A stretch of 8,378 nt of DNA. Origin: CTSoil-075 sp964292325. GTDB lineage: Bacteria > Bacillota > Negativicutes > DSM-13327. The notes beneath the pieces were generated by a model. That model saw only the letters and a program-made list of their open reading frames with translations. It was not told the origin of the DNA and made no database searches. Location: NCBI GenBank assembly GCA_964292325.1, contig CAXYVG010000132.1, positions 1 through 8,378 on the forward strand. The letters run 5' to 3'. The position numbers and the translations under genes were made by a program. Shown here one piece after another: positions 1-6,952 of this stretch (positions within the stretch are counted from its first letter, which is position 1; each line of letters opens with the position of its first letter).

Positions 1-40
1 AAAAAGAGAAAAAGAGAAAAAGAGAAAAAGAGAAAAAGAG
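1..40. repeat. Five tandem copies of an 8-bp unit, AAAAAGAG
   Basis: The unit AAAAAGAG is repeated five times exactly and the array is cut by the window edge, so more copies may lie to the left. It is followed by a short palindrome, GAGAAT-TG-ATTCTC (38-51), which begins inside the last unit. Eight-bp direct repeats beside a ParA gene recall the iterons next to repB/repC in pheromone-type RepA_N plasmids such as pAD1. A role as a partition or replication site is inference; a simple microsatellite is the alternative. Confidence 0.85.
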
Positions 41-97
41 AATTGATTCTCTGTACTTCAATAATATAAAAACATTTCTCCTTTTTACATTCTTGAT

Positions 98-126
98 TTT
101 ACAAGCCCTTTCATGAATGGTAAAAT
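98..126 (+). promoter_or_regulatory. Promoter of the parA operon
   Basis: The -35 box TTTACA (98-103) and -10 box TAAAAT (121-126) are separated by 17 bases and match the vegetative sigma consensus well. The expected transcript start near 133 gives a leader of about 30 nt before the ATG at 165. The leader carries two Shine-Dalgarno-like stretches, AGGAGA (133-138) and AGGAGG (153-158); only the second is correctly spaced for parA. Confidence 0.6.
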
Positions 127-164
127 GTATTTAGGAGACTTATTACGATTTTAGGAGGTTGGAA

Positions 165-1133
165 ATGGAAATACAACGAAAATCAAGGGTTATAATAAAT
201 GCTAACCAAAAAGGTGGCGTTGGTAAAACCACTAGTACAACGAGTGAAGCAATTATCGCGTCATTGCCTAATCCAGAATTTAATAACAAGGTATGCCTTA
301 TTGATTGGGATATACAAGCAAATGCTACTAGTCTACTTGGAAAAACATTTGACACAAACTTTCCAACCACAATCTATCAAGCCATTGTTAATCAGGATTT
401 GAAATCTGCTATTGTAGAATTAACGCCTAATTTACATATGATTGCTGGCGGAAGAGATATGTCTACTTATGGAGATTTTTTAGAAATGCAATATCCCTAT
501 GATAAAAAAGATCCTAACAGTATTGCTGAAACAAAATTTAAAAGAACATTTCACTTTTTCAATCTTCTTAAAAGCATAAAAGATGAATATGATTACATTT
601 GGATTGATGTTGGCCCAAGTACAGATATAAAAGTTGATAATGCTATGGTAGCAGCAGACTATTTTATCATTACTCAGGAAACAAAAACTTATTCTTTTGA
701 AGGTTCCATTGATATCATTCAAGTTTATCTTCAGACCTTAATTGATGATTTTGGTGAATATTTCAAAGGGGAAGTGTTAGGGCTATTACCATTTTTACTG
801 CAGCCTAAAAGAGAGTTACACGAGGAAATTATTAAAAGTACTAAAGAAACGTTTGGAGAAAATTTCACATTTGATACAATTGTAAGCAATCAGAAACGTT
901 TGGAGGATTATCCTGAATATGGTATTTCAGTTGTAGATTATCATGACAGGAAAATATTTGCTTTATTTGCAGATGTTTTTTGTGAAATTGAAGAGCGTAT
1001 AAAGTTGTTTGAAACAACTGGTGATATTCCTGAAGATTATCGTTATCGCCCAAAGTATTTAAATGGGAACAAGCTAACACCTTTTTCTAGGAATTTAGAT
1101 TTATCTGCTTACGAATCAAAGGGGGATGAATGA
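165..1133 (+). CDS. parA: ParA-family partition ATPase
   Basis: A 322-aa cytoplasmic ATPase expected to drive segregation of the replicon by cycling on DNA with its partner protein. Residues 16-23, KGGVGKTT, are the deviant Walker A motif of the ParA/MinD family. DWDIQANAT at about 48-56 is the A' motif with unusual I and A in place of the common P and G. YIWIDVGPS near 144-152 is Walker B. There is no N-terminal HTH domain, as in the small ParA types and in RepB-like proteins of enterococcal and lactobacillal plasmids. I chose the ATG at 165 because AGGAGG (153-158) lies six bases upstream; an in-frame TTG at 159 directly abuts the ribosome site. The gene overlaps the next one by a few bases, which suggests translational coupling. 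The family call is firm; placement near pAD1 RepB is from memory. Confidence 0.92.
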   Translation: MEIQRKSRVIINANQKGGVGKTTSTTSEAIIASLPNPEFNNKVCLIDWDIQANATSLLGKTFDTNFPTTIYQAIVNQDLKSAIVELTPNLHMIAGGRDMSTYGDFLEMQYPYDKKDPNSIAETKFKRTFHFFNLLKSIKDEYDYIWIDVGPSTDIKVDNAMVAADYFIITQETKTYSFEGSIDIIQVYLQTLIDDFGEYFKGEVLGLLPFLLQPKRELHEEIIKSTKETFGENFTFDTIVSNQKRLEDYPEYGISVVDYHDRKIFALFADVFCEIEERIKLFETTGDIPEDYRYRPKYLNGNKLTPFSRNLDLSAYESKGDE

Positions 1134-1488
1134 AGTGGCTCTTACTAACCGACAAAGAAAACCCAGACCAACTGTCGAAAATATCGGTGACACATCTCGA
1201 GTCCCTACAAATCAGCAAACGCCTTCAGTTCATAAGAAGTATATTAAGAGAGTAGCAAAAACCACGGAAGATGCTAGTATTGATTTTGATAAAGATTACG
1301 AAGCAAAACTTCGCAAAACAATTAAAGTTGATCCTGATATTAAAAGTCTTATCGAAATTTTTTCTGATTTTGAAGGGACTAAGGAATATGAAACTTTGAG
1401 AAAAATAGCTAAATTTTACTTTGAAAATAATTATGATGAACGCGCTCAAAGAATCATCAGTAGTTTACAAAACAACAAGTTTATTTAA
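1126..1488 (+). CDS. Small ParB/RepC-like partition partner
   Basis: A 120-aa basic protein. Its stretch before about residue 55 is rich in R, K, T and P and probably disordered. The rest is predicted helical and acidic/basic mixed, ending in residues such as YDERAQRIISSLQ. No ParB N-terminal nuclease-like motif is present, so this would be one of the small centromere-binding partners that accompany short ParA proteins. Size and position resemble RepC, which follows RepB in pAD1-type plasmids; this rests on gene order and length, not on a recognised motif. The ATG at 1126 overlaps the parA stop, but AAAGGGGG abuts it directly. The in-frame GTG at 1135 sits nine bases from that ribosome site and may be the true start, giving 117 aa. 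The likely DNA target is the repeat array at 1-51. Confidence 0.75.
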   Translation: MNEVALTNRQRKPRPTVENIGDTSRVPTNQQTPSVHKKYIKRVAKTTEDASIDFDKDYEAKLRKTIKVDPDIKSLIEIFSDFEGTKEYETLRKIAKFYFENNYDERAQRIISSLQNNKFI

Positions 1489-1489
1489 A

Positions 1490-1651
1490 TTGTCAAATAA
1501 GAAGGTAAAGATAGATTTCTCTTTTTCTCCTAAAGTTAATACTAAGGATTTTCTCAATATAAGTAAGCATTTACTAGAACAAAGAAAAAAAGAGAGATAC
1601 ATTCAAATGTATACTCATCTTTTTATTGTGAGAATTCTTTATAAGGAATGA
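1490..1651 (+). other. Unassigned open stretch, possible gene remnant
   Basis: After the partition genes one frame stays open to a TGA-type end at 1649-1651 and reads like real protein in part, for example KVKIDFSFSPKVNTKDFLN near 1502-1560. There is no ATG with a ribosome site; the only nearby candidate is a TTG at 1490. The frame also extends back to an ATG at 1421 inside the preceding gene, but that upstream part looks like a shadow. I do not recognise the family. It may be a decayed plasmid gene or a chance open frame in AT-rich DNA. Confidence 0.2.
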
Positions 1652-1652
1652 A

Positions 1653-2393
1653 ATGAGAAAAAATATATAGTTAACTTTTTAGAGAAGCTTTCACAAGATT
1701 ACTTAGATGATATCCTTGTGCGTTTGGCTCACCATTCAGCGGAAATTGACAGGAATATCATCTACCATCTCGTTACCTGCTACTGTTTCGATTATCTTAA
1801 ATGGCGCCTTTCTGACGAGTTTAAAGGCAACTGTTCGTGAGTTTTATGAGATTGAGAATCCTAAACAAGCGTTTGAACGTATGATCAAACGCTTAGTAAA
1901 TGAGGACTTACTTCCCATTGAAATTATAACAGATATTCATGCGGATTTAACTAATCGGTGGTAGTATGATCGGGGGAAATTCAAAAAGAATGAGAATGCG
2001 ATTCTCGGAGATTGATTCCAAAACGGCTTCTCCTGCAGAGACACCTTCACTCATAATTCAGCTAATTGATAACCTAAAATACCGTTTAGAGAGTGCAAAA
2101 TCGGAGGAGGAGAAGCTCGTGGCGATTTTAGATACCCATATCCAAATTGAAACGATTCACCCGTTATCTGACGGTAATGGACGGACAGGGCCATGGTATT
2201 CAATTATTCCCTGCTTCAAAATGGATTTCCGCCGTTAGTTATCGAAAAAGAGACTAAAGATGAGTATATCGAGTTCTTAGGGAATCAAGATTTAGATGGT
2301 TTCTATAAATTCGCCCTAGAACTACTCGAGAAGGAACAAAAACGGCTATTAGCGTTCCAAAATCAAGAACAAGAACAGATTAAATATGAATAA
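1653..2393 (+). pseudogene. fic: Broken Fic-family AMP-transferase gene
   Basis: Fic proteins transfer AMP or related groups from nucleotides to target proteins. Three frames must be joined to recover one Fic protein. The first carries LVRLAHHSAEI near 1708-1740. The second carries SLPATVSII and REFYEIENPKQAFERM to about 1888. The third carries AILDTHIQIETIHPLSDGNGRTG to about 2190, and the last carries NGFPPLVIEKETKDEYIEF to the TAA at 2393. HPLSDGNGRTG is the Fic active motif HxFx(D/E)GNGR with F changed to L; the motif's final arginine falls at a frame break. Lesions seen: a frame mismatch just after the ATG at 1653 (ribosome site AAGGA at 1643), frameshifts near 1745, 2010 and 2190, and an in-frame TAG at 1962. 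So many lesions mean real decay rather than one sequencing error. No antitoxin gene is seen beside it. Confidence 0.85.
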
Positions 2394-2765
2394 TTTTAAG
2401 TGCAGCATCCTTACTCAATCGAAATCTAATAACCTATTTTCAAAATACGATATATACTATACGAGCGAAATAGGAGTTTTACTATGAATGATAAAGGAAA
2501 TGTTTGAACTTAAATTTTACTTTCGGAAATTAAAGTCACCTTTTACTTCTTACTGAAGCCTAGTTCTATAGGACTCTGGTTATGTTCAAAAAATAAATCT
2601 AATATCTTTGATTCAATACTTACTTCCATTCGCCTTTATTTTCGTTAAAAACCCTAATATCCCAATTCCTGTAAATATCTGATGCTTTTTGATAATTGAA
2701 TTAAATTCCTTGATTAATAAAGTACTTAAGTTTATTTTGAGAGGCGGATTAACTGTTTATGGTAG
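2394..2765. other. Gene-free AT-rich stretch
   Basis: About 370 bases without a supportable gene. AGGAG (2472-2476) precedes an ATG at 2484, but that frame stops after seven codons. On the minus strand 2700-2620 a 26-codon run ends in residues NWDIRVFNENKGEWK and reads somewhat like the C-terminus of a lost protein. No start, no ribosome site and no family are recognisable. No convincing terminator follows the fic remnant. The stretch is probably decayed sequence between the partition module and the next gene. Confidence 0.5.
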
Positions 2766-2771
2766 TATAAT
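2766..2771 (+). promoter_or_regulatory. -10 box upstream of the membrane protein gene
   Basis: A perfect TATAAT lies 57 bases before the ATG at 2829. No good -35 box stands 16-18 bases upstream; TTGAGA at 2737 is 23 bases away, so strength is uncertain. A small inverted repeat TTCGT-TT-ACGAA (2788-2799) falls within the expected leader and could be an operator or a short hairpin. No LexA-type box is present here, so this gene would be expressed independently of the SOS-linked operon facing it. Confidence 0.4.
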
Positions 2772-2828
2772 TTATATAAATAACGCATTCGTTTACGAAG
2801 TTTATTTTATTGGGAGGAACAGATATTG

Positions 2829-3341
2829 ATGAAAAAATATGGACTTTATGCATTTCATTTATTGTTGTTATTGCTGGTTGTTCAAGTGGTTTGGGTGCTT
2901 ATTTGGAATTATTTCTTTTTCTTGTTTTCCATGGTTGCTCTTTTAATTCCATGGCTTTTATATCCCGAGTATTTTGAAAGGCGCAACTACCAGTATAATT
3001 CTTACATTTTATTGCCGCTTACCTTTACCCTCTCAATCGTTTTCTCACGTTTTTTTCATCTGATAGTACTTTACATAGCAAAGCCAGGAATAAACAGAAT
3101 TACAATTCCTGTTGCCTTACTCTTTTACGCTCTGCCTAGCTTTATCTTTAATGAATACTGGGAAATGAGAAGAGAGTATATAAATAAGCTGAATGCAAGA
3201 CGGATTTTCATCGACATAGTAATCATCCTCGTTGTTTTGTTGATGGTATATATTTTTTATAATACACTTCCATGGCCAGTTAATTGGGCACCAGAAGAAA
3301 TACCTTATTTAAAGTCAGGAGAAGCCTACTTTGGAAGGTAA
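2829..3341 (+). CDS. Polytopic membrane protein, candidate immunity protein
   Basis: A 170-aa hydrophobic protein with about five membrane segments, roughly residues 6-26, 28-46, 58-84, 91-107 and 126-145. It ends in a short polar tail containing PVNWAPEEIPY. Charged loops (YFERRNYQY near 48-56, EYWEMRREYINKLNARR near 109-125) mark the membrane edges. I do not recognise the family. It has its own -10 box and ends about 170 bases from the stop of the convergent 802-aa gene, with a shared terminator between them. Convergent, separately promoted polytopic proteins are the usual immunity arrangement for pore-forming colicins, and that is the only basis for suggesting immunity. GGAGG (2813-2817) is 11 bases from the ATG at 2829 and 8 from an adjacent in-frame TTG at 2826, so the start may be one codon earlier. 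Alternatives: a transporter fragment or an unrelated plasmid membrane protein. Confidence 0.8.
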   Translation: MKKYGLYAFHLLLLLLVVQVVWVLIWNYFFFLFSMVALLIPWLLYPEYFERRNYQYNSYILLPLTFTLSIVFSRFFHLIVLYIAKPGINRITIPVALLFYALPSFIFNEYWEMRREYINKLNARRIFIDIVIILVVLLMVYIFYNTLPWPVNWAPEEIPYLKSGEAYFGR

Positions 3342-3373
3342 AGGCTATGAGTATTGAGTGGTGCTATTCCTCA

Positions 3374-3404
3374 TTGTAAACACTTGACTGTCTTTTGGTA
3401 TAAT
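3374..3404 (+). promoter_or_regulatory. Extended -10 promoter firing straight into a terminator
   Basis: TGG directly before TATAAT (3396-3404) makes a perfect extended -10 element. A weak -35, TTGTAA (3374-3379), is 19 bases upstream; TTGACT at 3384 is too close to serve. Transcription would begin near 3411, only a few bases before the terminator stem at 3419. Confidence 0.5.
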
Positions 3405-3410
3405 CAGAAA

Positions 3411-3459
3411 ATAAAAAACCTATCAAACCGCATTAGCGAATAAGTTTGATAGGCTTTTT
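3411..3459 (+). ncRNA. Possible ~50-nt RNA made of a terminator hairpin
   Basis: The promoter at 3374-3404 and the terminator at 3419-3459 would bound a transcript of about 50 nt consisting mostly of one hairpin with a 15-nt loop. It lies beyond the 3' end of the membrane gene and would be complementary to the 3' untranslated end of the minus-strand operon. Short antisense RNAs sharing a terminator are known from Fst-type plasmid toxin-antitoxin loci, but no Fst-like peptide is seen here. It may be a chance pairing of promoter and terminator. Confidence 0.25.
3413..3459. terminator. Bidirectional intrinsic terminator between convergent units
   Basis: Perfect 10-bp arms CCTATCAAAC (3419-3428) and GTTTGATAGG (3444-3453) enclose a 15-nt loop. 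On the plus strand the stem is followed by C and five T (3455-3459); on the minus strand it is followed by six T (complement of A at 3413-3418). It can therefore stop both the membrane protein transcript and the minus-strand lysis operon. Confidence 0.9.
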
Positions 3460-3514
3460 ATATGTAAGGATTTTGTAAAAATACTGCTTAAATAATTAAA
3501 TTATACTTAACTTC

Positions 3515-5923
3515 CTATTCCCTTGTATTATGATAAATAAAATCTGCAAAGCATTCCGCAGCTACTTTAATATCATATTGATTAGCGTTTGGTCCTAAGG
3601 ATCCCCATAAACCGATTTCTACTAAATTGGTAACAGTCGAAAAAAGAGCATCAAAAATGTCAGATTTTGTCAGAACTAGGGAATTGGACAAACCTAAATC
3701 GACTAAGTAGTTCTCATACCGTTGTTTACTGGTAACAAAAGGATAATATTGAGATAAAACCGTTGATAGCTTCAAGTCTGGTTCATGTTGAAGTCTATTG
3801 AGGATAGTATTTCCAATATAAACTGCATCTGCATCAGTTACAATATCAGAATAATTGAAAGTCGAACCTGTTTTTGAACCTAGCAGTTTATAAGCAATAT
3901 CCCTGATGTCTTCTTCATTGTAGCTTCCATTTTTCTCCATTTCTATTCTTTCCTTAGCTATTTGATCAGCATAAGTAGCAAAGTCTCCACCCCATCCAGT
4001 CCAAAATCTTGGAGAATTGACATTTTCAAGAGAATAACCAAGAGTTGTATAAGCTAAATGTGCTAAATCTACCCAACCATTTAGACAATCAATGACCATT
4101 GCTGATTCCTCATCGGAACTAATGATAGAAAGAAAATAATTATTTAAACTTGGATTATTTTTTTCAACAAAATCAATAAAACCACCTTCTGACAACAAAC
4201 CTATTGCACTATCCCAAACAATTCCTGAATACTTGATTCTTCTGAGATAGTCTAGAACAAGGTTGATAGAATAGTAATGGTAGGGTGACGGAACAATCAT
4301 GCCACCGGTAGACGCTCGATACTCCCTATAATCCATAACTAGAGCTTCCAAATCTTTTATCTTTTCAATGACTGTTTCCATATTCCTATCATTCGACTGA
4401 TAGTAAGAGTTGACCGCAGGATATAAACCGGAATATACGACCTTATCAATGGCCCAGTCTGCAATTTCGATTTCATCAAACTGATCGAAGTTCCAGTTTT
4501 CTGGCATTTTGAACCCTAGATTCCCACTGAAACCAGAGGACATATTGGATACGTAGCTGGTAACGGCATATCCGGAAGAAGTAACCTGGGAACAAACATT
4601 GCGGGTGCCGTAAACGCCCACACGGTAGTTCGTTAAGGCTTCGCTAACCCCCTTGAAGTAGGGAAGGATGTATTCCGAAATTTCCCAATCCTGCGCATCA
4701 TAATCGACCGCAAAATAGATAATAGAATCAACGGGAATTCCAAATTTTTTAGCACTTTCGTTCGCTTTTAGGGCTTGAGAGCGGCCAATAGATTCGCTAA
4801 AATCGCTGGTACTTATTCCATTTTCTTGGTAAATCGGGATGAGACTTAAGCCTCCATTTATGATGCGCTGTACTTCACCGTCTCTTAGCACTTTAAAGTC
4901 TGTCCCGTTAATGTATCGGCCAACTGCTTGAATCCCCATCGCTTTCAAGGTTCCCAGGCGGGCGTCCGTAATTTCAAATCGGGTATCACAAGCCGTATAA
5001 GGACGATTTTTGTCCCCGTAGCTCACCAGAAGAGCCATCCAAGTTGTGACGTCCACTTTGCCAGCCTGCGGCAACGCCATGTCTCTCTGGAATTGTGCAA
5101 CCGCAGCTGCCGTTTCTTCCGACCAATAACTATTGATCGTTACGTCATACCCATTCGCCAGGAGAGCGAATACGATAATTCTCACGTAGTGTCGTGCGGT
5201 TGTCACATCGCCAGGAAGTTGATCCGGCACAGTGATCAAGCTTGCTTTTGTAGCTTCTCCAATAAACCCCGTCGCTTCACTGGCATACATACCCATATTC
5301 GCTTGTAGGTAGTAAATGAGCGCACTGCTGAATTGGCGACTGTTCAGGCCATCAGTTGGTAGATACCCTCCGAGAAAGTCATCGGTAAAGAAGTAGCCGT
5401 TGATTGCTAAGCCGTTTAAGTACTGCTGCGCTTCCCGAAGTTTTTCTGAACCTCCTGTCCAGGTAGTCACATAAGCATCGGTTGAGAGCAGGGCCTTCCA
5501 AAGGTAGCCATCAAAATTTCCGGATGGATTAATGCCAATATCATTTTGCAATTGCTTGACAGCTGCGTCCGTGTCACTATCATATGTGCCCCCAAAAGAA
5601 TCTTCATCTTCGTTATAACCGGCGCTGTAGCCGTGACACCACAGACCTCCTTCTAGAATTTTGATAATGTTTTCGGAATAGTTCCCAGCATTCGAAAAGC
5701 TGATTTTTGGAGCTAGGCTAATCGTAGTTGGCCCGAAGTTACCGGTTACACCGCTGATACCCAATTCATACTGTAAGGCATAGATAAGCGCAGTCACTGT
5801 CGTATTATCAGTGATACCATTGGCCTCGAAATCTGATTCAGAGGCGAAAGCCGCAAACTCACTTCGATTGCCATAGGTGGAAAGCAGCCATTCCTGGACT
5901 TGTTGTACTTTTAAATCTGCCAT
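3515..5923 (-). CDS. Modular peptidoglycan-targeting protein with DUF1906 domain, candidate large bacteriocin
   Basis: An 802-aa protein without a signal peptide. Residues 1-300 hold four divergent PG_binding_1-like repeats (about 5-72, 84-148, 160-230, 243-300; the last reads YWSEETAAAVAQFQRDMALP). Residues 310-515 match the DUF1906/Rv2525c-like glycoside hydrolase fold: GIQAVGRYING near 330-340, LIPIYQ 361-366 and IIYFAVDYDA 401-410, whose aspartates are likely active-site residues. A linker (515-545) leads to a C-terminal domain (about 545-802) I cannot assign, with DLAHLAYTTLGY (619-630) and FWTGWGGDFATYAD (640-653). Ribosome site AAGGA precedes the ATG by seven bases. It is the last gene of the operon, 41 bases after the glucosaminidase. 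Four hand-counted 60-base lines give 53% and 48% GC in the N-terminal part but 25% and 30% in the C-terminal part, pointing to a fused or swapped module. Killing activity is inferred; a self-lysis enzyme is the alternative. Confidence 0.85.
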   Translation of the reverse strand: MADLKVQQVQEWLLSTYGNRSEFAAFASESDFEANGITDNTTVTALIYALQYELGISGVTGNFGPTTISLAPKISFSNAGNYSENIIKILEGGLWCHGYSAGYNEDEDSFGGTYDSDTDAAVKQLQNDIGINPSGNFDGYLWKALLSTDAYVTTWTGGSEKLREAQQYLNGLAINGYFFTDDFLGGYLPTDGLNSRQFSSALIYYLQANMGMYASEATGFIGEATKASLITVPDQLPGDVTTARHYVRIIVFALLANGYDVTINSYWSEETAAAVAQFQRDMALPQAGKVDVTTWMALLVSYGDKNRPYTACDTRFEITDARLGTLKAMGIQAVGRYINGTDFKVLRDGEVQRIINGGLSLIPIYQENGISTSDFSESIGRSQALKANESAKKFGIPVDSIIYFAVDYDAQDWEISEYILPYFKGVSEALTNYRVGVYGTRNVCSQVTSSGYAVTSYVSNMSSGFSGNLGFKMPENWNFDQFDEIEIADWAIDKVVYSGLYPAVNSYYQSNDRNMETVIEKIKDLEALVMDYREYRASTGGMIVPSPYHYYSINLVLDYLRRIKYSGIVWDSAIGLLSEGGFIDFVEKNNPSLNNYFLSIISSDEESAMVIDCLNGWVDLAHLAYTTLGYSLENVNSPRFWTGWGGDFATYADQIAKERIEMEKNGSYNEEDIRDIAYKLLGSKTGSTFNYSDIVTDADAVYIGNTILNRLQHEPDLKLSTVLSQYYPFVTSKQRYENYLVDLGLSNSLVLTKSDIFDALFSTVTNLVEIGLWGSLGPNANQYDIKVAAECFADFIYHNTRE

Positions 5924-5964
5924 TTTATATTCCTTCTTTCATAATTTTTAATTAGATTTATTGT

Positions 5965-6765
5965 TTAATGAGAGATAAAAATTTTCTGTCCTACTCCAAT
6001 ATGATTACTATCTGAAATCTTATTATCAGAAGCAATCCGTTGGACAGAAGTTCCAAAACGTTGGGCAATGTTAGTTAACGTATCGCCTTCCATTACTGTG
6101 TAGTAGTGTTCTTCAGTTTTTCCTCCTGAAGTAGCAACAGTCAACTTTTGATTTGTATAAATGAGATTGGGATTAGCTAACTGGTTCATTGCAACAATTT
6201 CCGCAACCGACACGTCGTATTTTTTGGCAATTTCCGATACGGTATCACCTTCCCTCACTACGTGAATAGTAAAATCAGCCTTCTTATCAGAGGAGCTGGT
6301 AAGGGCATCCCTGTCCCACTGTATCAACCCGTTTTTTTCGATAAGTTGAATCAGCTTCTCCGCATAATGAAGATCTGTCGCATAACCCGCAACTTGAATA
6401 GCTCGAGCTTGCTCTCGATAGTCCAAAAGCCCGATTACATCTGCATAACGCTTGTTTTCTTGAAAGAATTTTCCATGGTCCTTCAAGGAATCCGTATAAG
6501 AATCATATTTCCGAAAAAAAGCGGTCACTGTATAGAGATTTCCCTCTTTGTCGTACTCATTAGTGATATAGGCTTTCTTTTCCCCTTTCCATCCCGGATC
6601 AGCTTTAATGCCAAAAAGATTGTGGCACTCTTGTGCCAAGCTAGATCTTCCCCAATCACTCTCCAAAATTGCTTGCGATGCAGTAATGGAGGGTAAAATT
6701 CCAGAGAAGCGAAAAGTCTGGATTGCTCCCGGATATATAGTGTTTAAAAAAGTCGATGGGTCCAT
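5965..6765 (-). CDS. Leaderless GH73 glucosaminidase with two LysM domains (endolysin)
   Basis: A 266-aa cell-wall hydrolase expected to cut the glycan chain of peptidoglycan. The GH73 domain covers about 15-150: ITASQAILESDWGRSSLA (27-44) contains the probable catalytic Glu35, NLFGIKAD (49-56) follows, and GYATDLHYAEKL (127-138) is the conserved end of the fold. Two LysM motifs bind the wall, at about 167-210 (VVREGDTVSEIAKKY) and 220-264 (YYTVMEGDTLTNIAQRFG). There is no signal peptide or transmembrane segment, so export needs lysis or a holin; the small membrane protein gene immediately upstream fits. The ribosome site AGGAGGTG (6780-6773) is inside the end of that gene, and only one base separates its stop from this ATG. 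Domain order differs from most phage endolysins only in detail. Confidence 0.93.
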   Translation of the reverse strand: MDPSTFLNTIYPGAIQTFRFSGILPSITASQAILESDWGRSSLAQECHNLFGIKADPGWKGEKKAYITNEYDKEGNLYTVTAFFRKYDSYTDSLKDHGKFFQENKRYADVIGLLDYREQARAIQVAGYATDLHYAEKLIQLIEKNGLIQWDRDALTSSSDKKADFTIHVVREGDTVSEIAKKYDVSVAEIVAMNQLANPNLIYTNQKLTVATSGGKTEEHYYTVMEGDTLTNIAQRFGTSVQRIASDNKISDSNHIGVGQKIFISH

Positions 6766-6766
6766 T

Positions 6767-6919
6767 TTATTTCACCTCCTTATCATTGCTTAACATTTTC
6801 TTCAGCTCGTCCAGAGAATCTATCACTTTAGCCATGATTCTTTCTAGACGAACAAGTAAATAGATAGTAATAAAAATGGGAAAACCAACATTGGCAATAA
6901 AATCAATCCATGCTTCCAC
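6767..6919 (-). CDS. yvrJ: YvrJ-family small membrane protein, likely holin-like
   Basis: A 50-aa protein: a short amphipathic start (MEAWIDFI), one membrane segment about residues 8-24 (IANVGFPIFITIYLLVR), then a charged helical tail. The NVGFPI...YLLVRLE signature is that of the YvrJ family. YvrJ of B. subtilis is encoded beside sigO-rsoA and transcribed by that sigma pair, so its presence here downstream of sigO- and rsoA-like genes is strong context. Size, single-pass shape and position before a leaderless hydrolase suggest a holin or membrane-lesion role, like UviB/BhlA proteins; this role is inference. I chose GTG at 6919 because GAGGGG lies six bases upstream and it gives the usual family start. 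An in-frame ATG at 6937 would add six residues and has a weaker GGGGG site. Confidence 0.85.
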   Translation of the reverse strand: MEAWIDFIANVGFPIFITIYLLVRLERIMAKVIDSLDELKKMLSNDKEVK

Positions 6920-6952
6920 ATAAATCCCCTCTCTCATAAATGAACCCCCAAA

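Noticed and set aside
1..40. CRISPR array
   Set aside because: The unit is 8 bp with no spacers and no cas genes.
143..1080. Minus-strand frames opposite parA
   Set aside because: All overlap the ParA ATPase with intact Walker motifs and lack ribosome sites.
1866..1885. Further LexA box in the fic remnant (GAAC-GTAT-GATC)
   Set aside because: One core mismatch, inside former coding sequence and away from any promoter.
3411..3514. Fst-type toxin-antitoxin locus
   Set aside because: A short RNA and shared terminator are present, but no hydrophobic Fst-like peptide is encoded on either strand nearby.
4928..5308. 126-codon plus-strand open frame inside the 802-aa gene
   Set aside because: It lies opposite a stretch with clear PG-binding and DUF1906 domains, has no ribosome site, and its translation looks random.
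6262..6793. Plus-strand frames opposite the glucosaminidase
   Set aside because: The minus strand encodes an unmistakable GH73 plus LysM protein; these are its complement.
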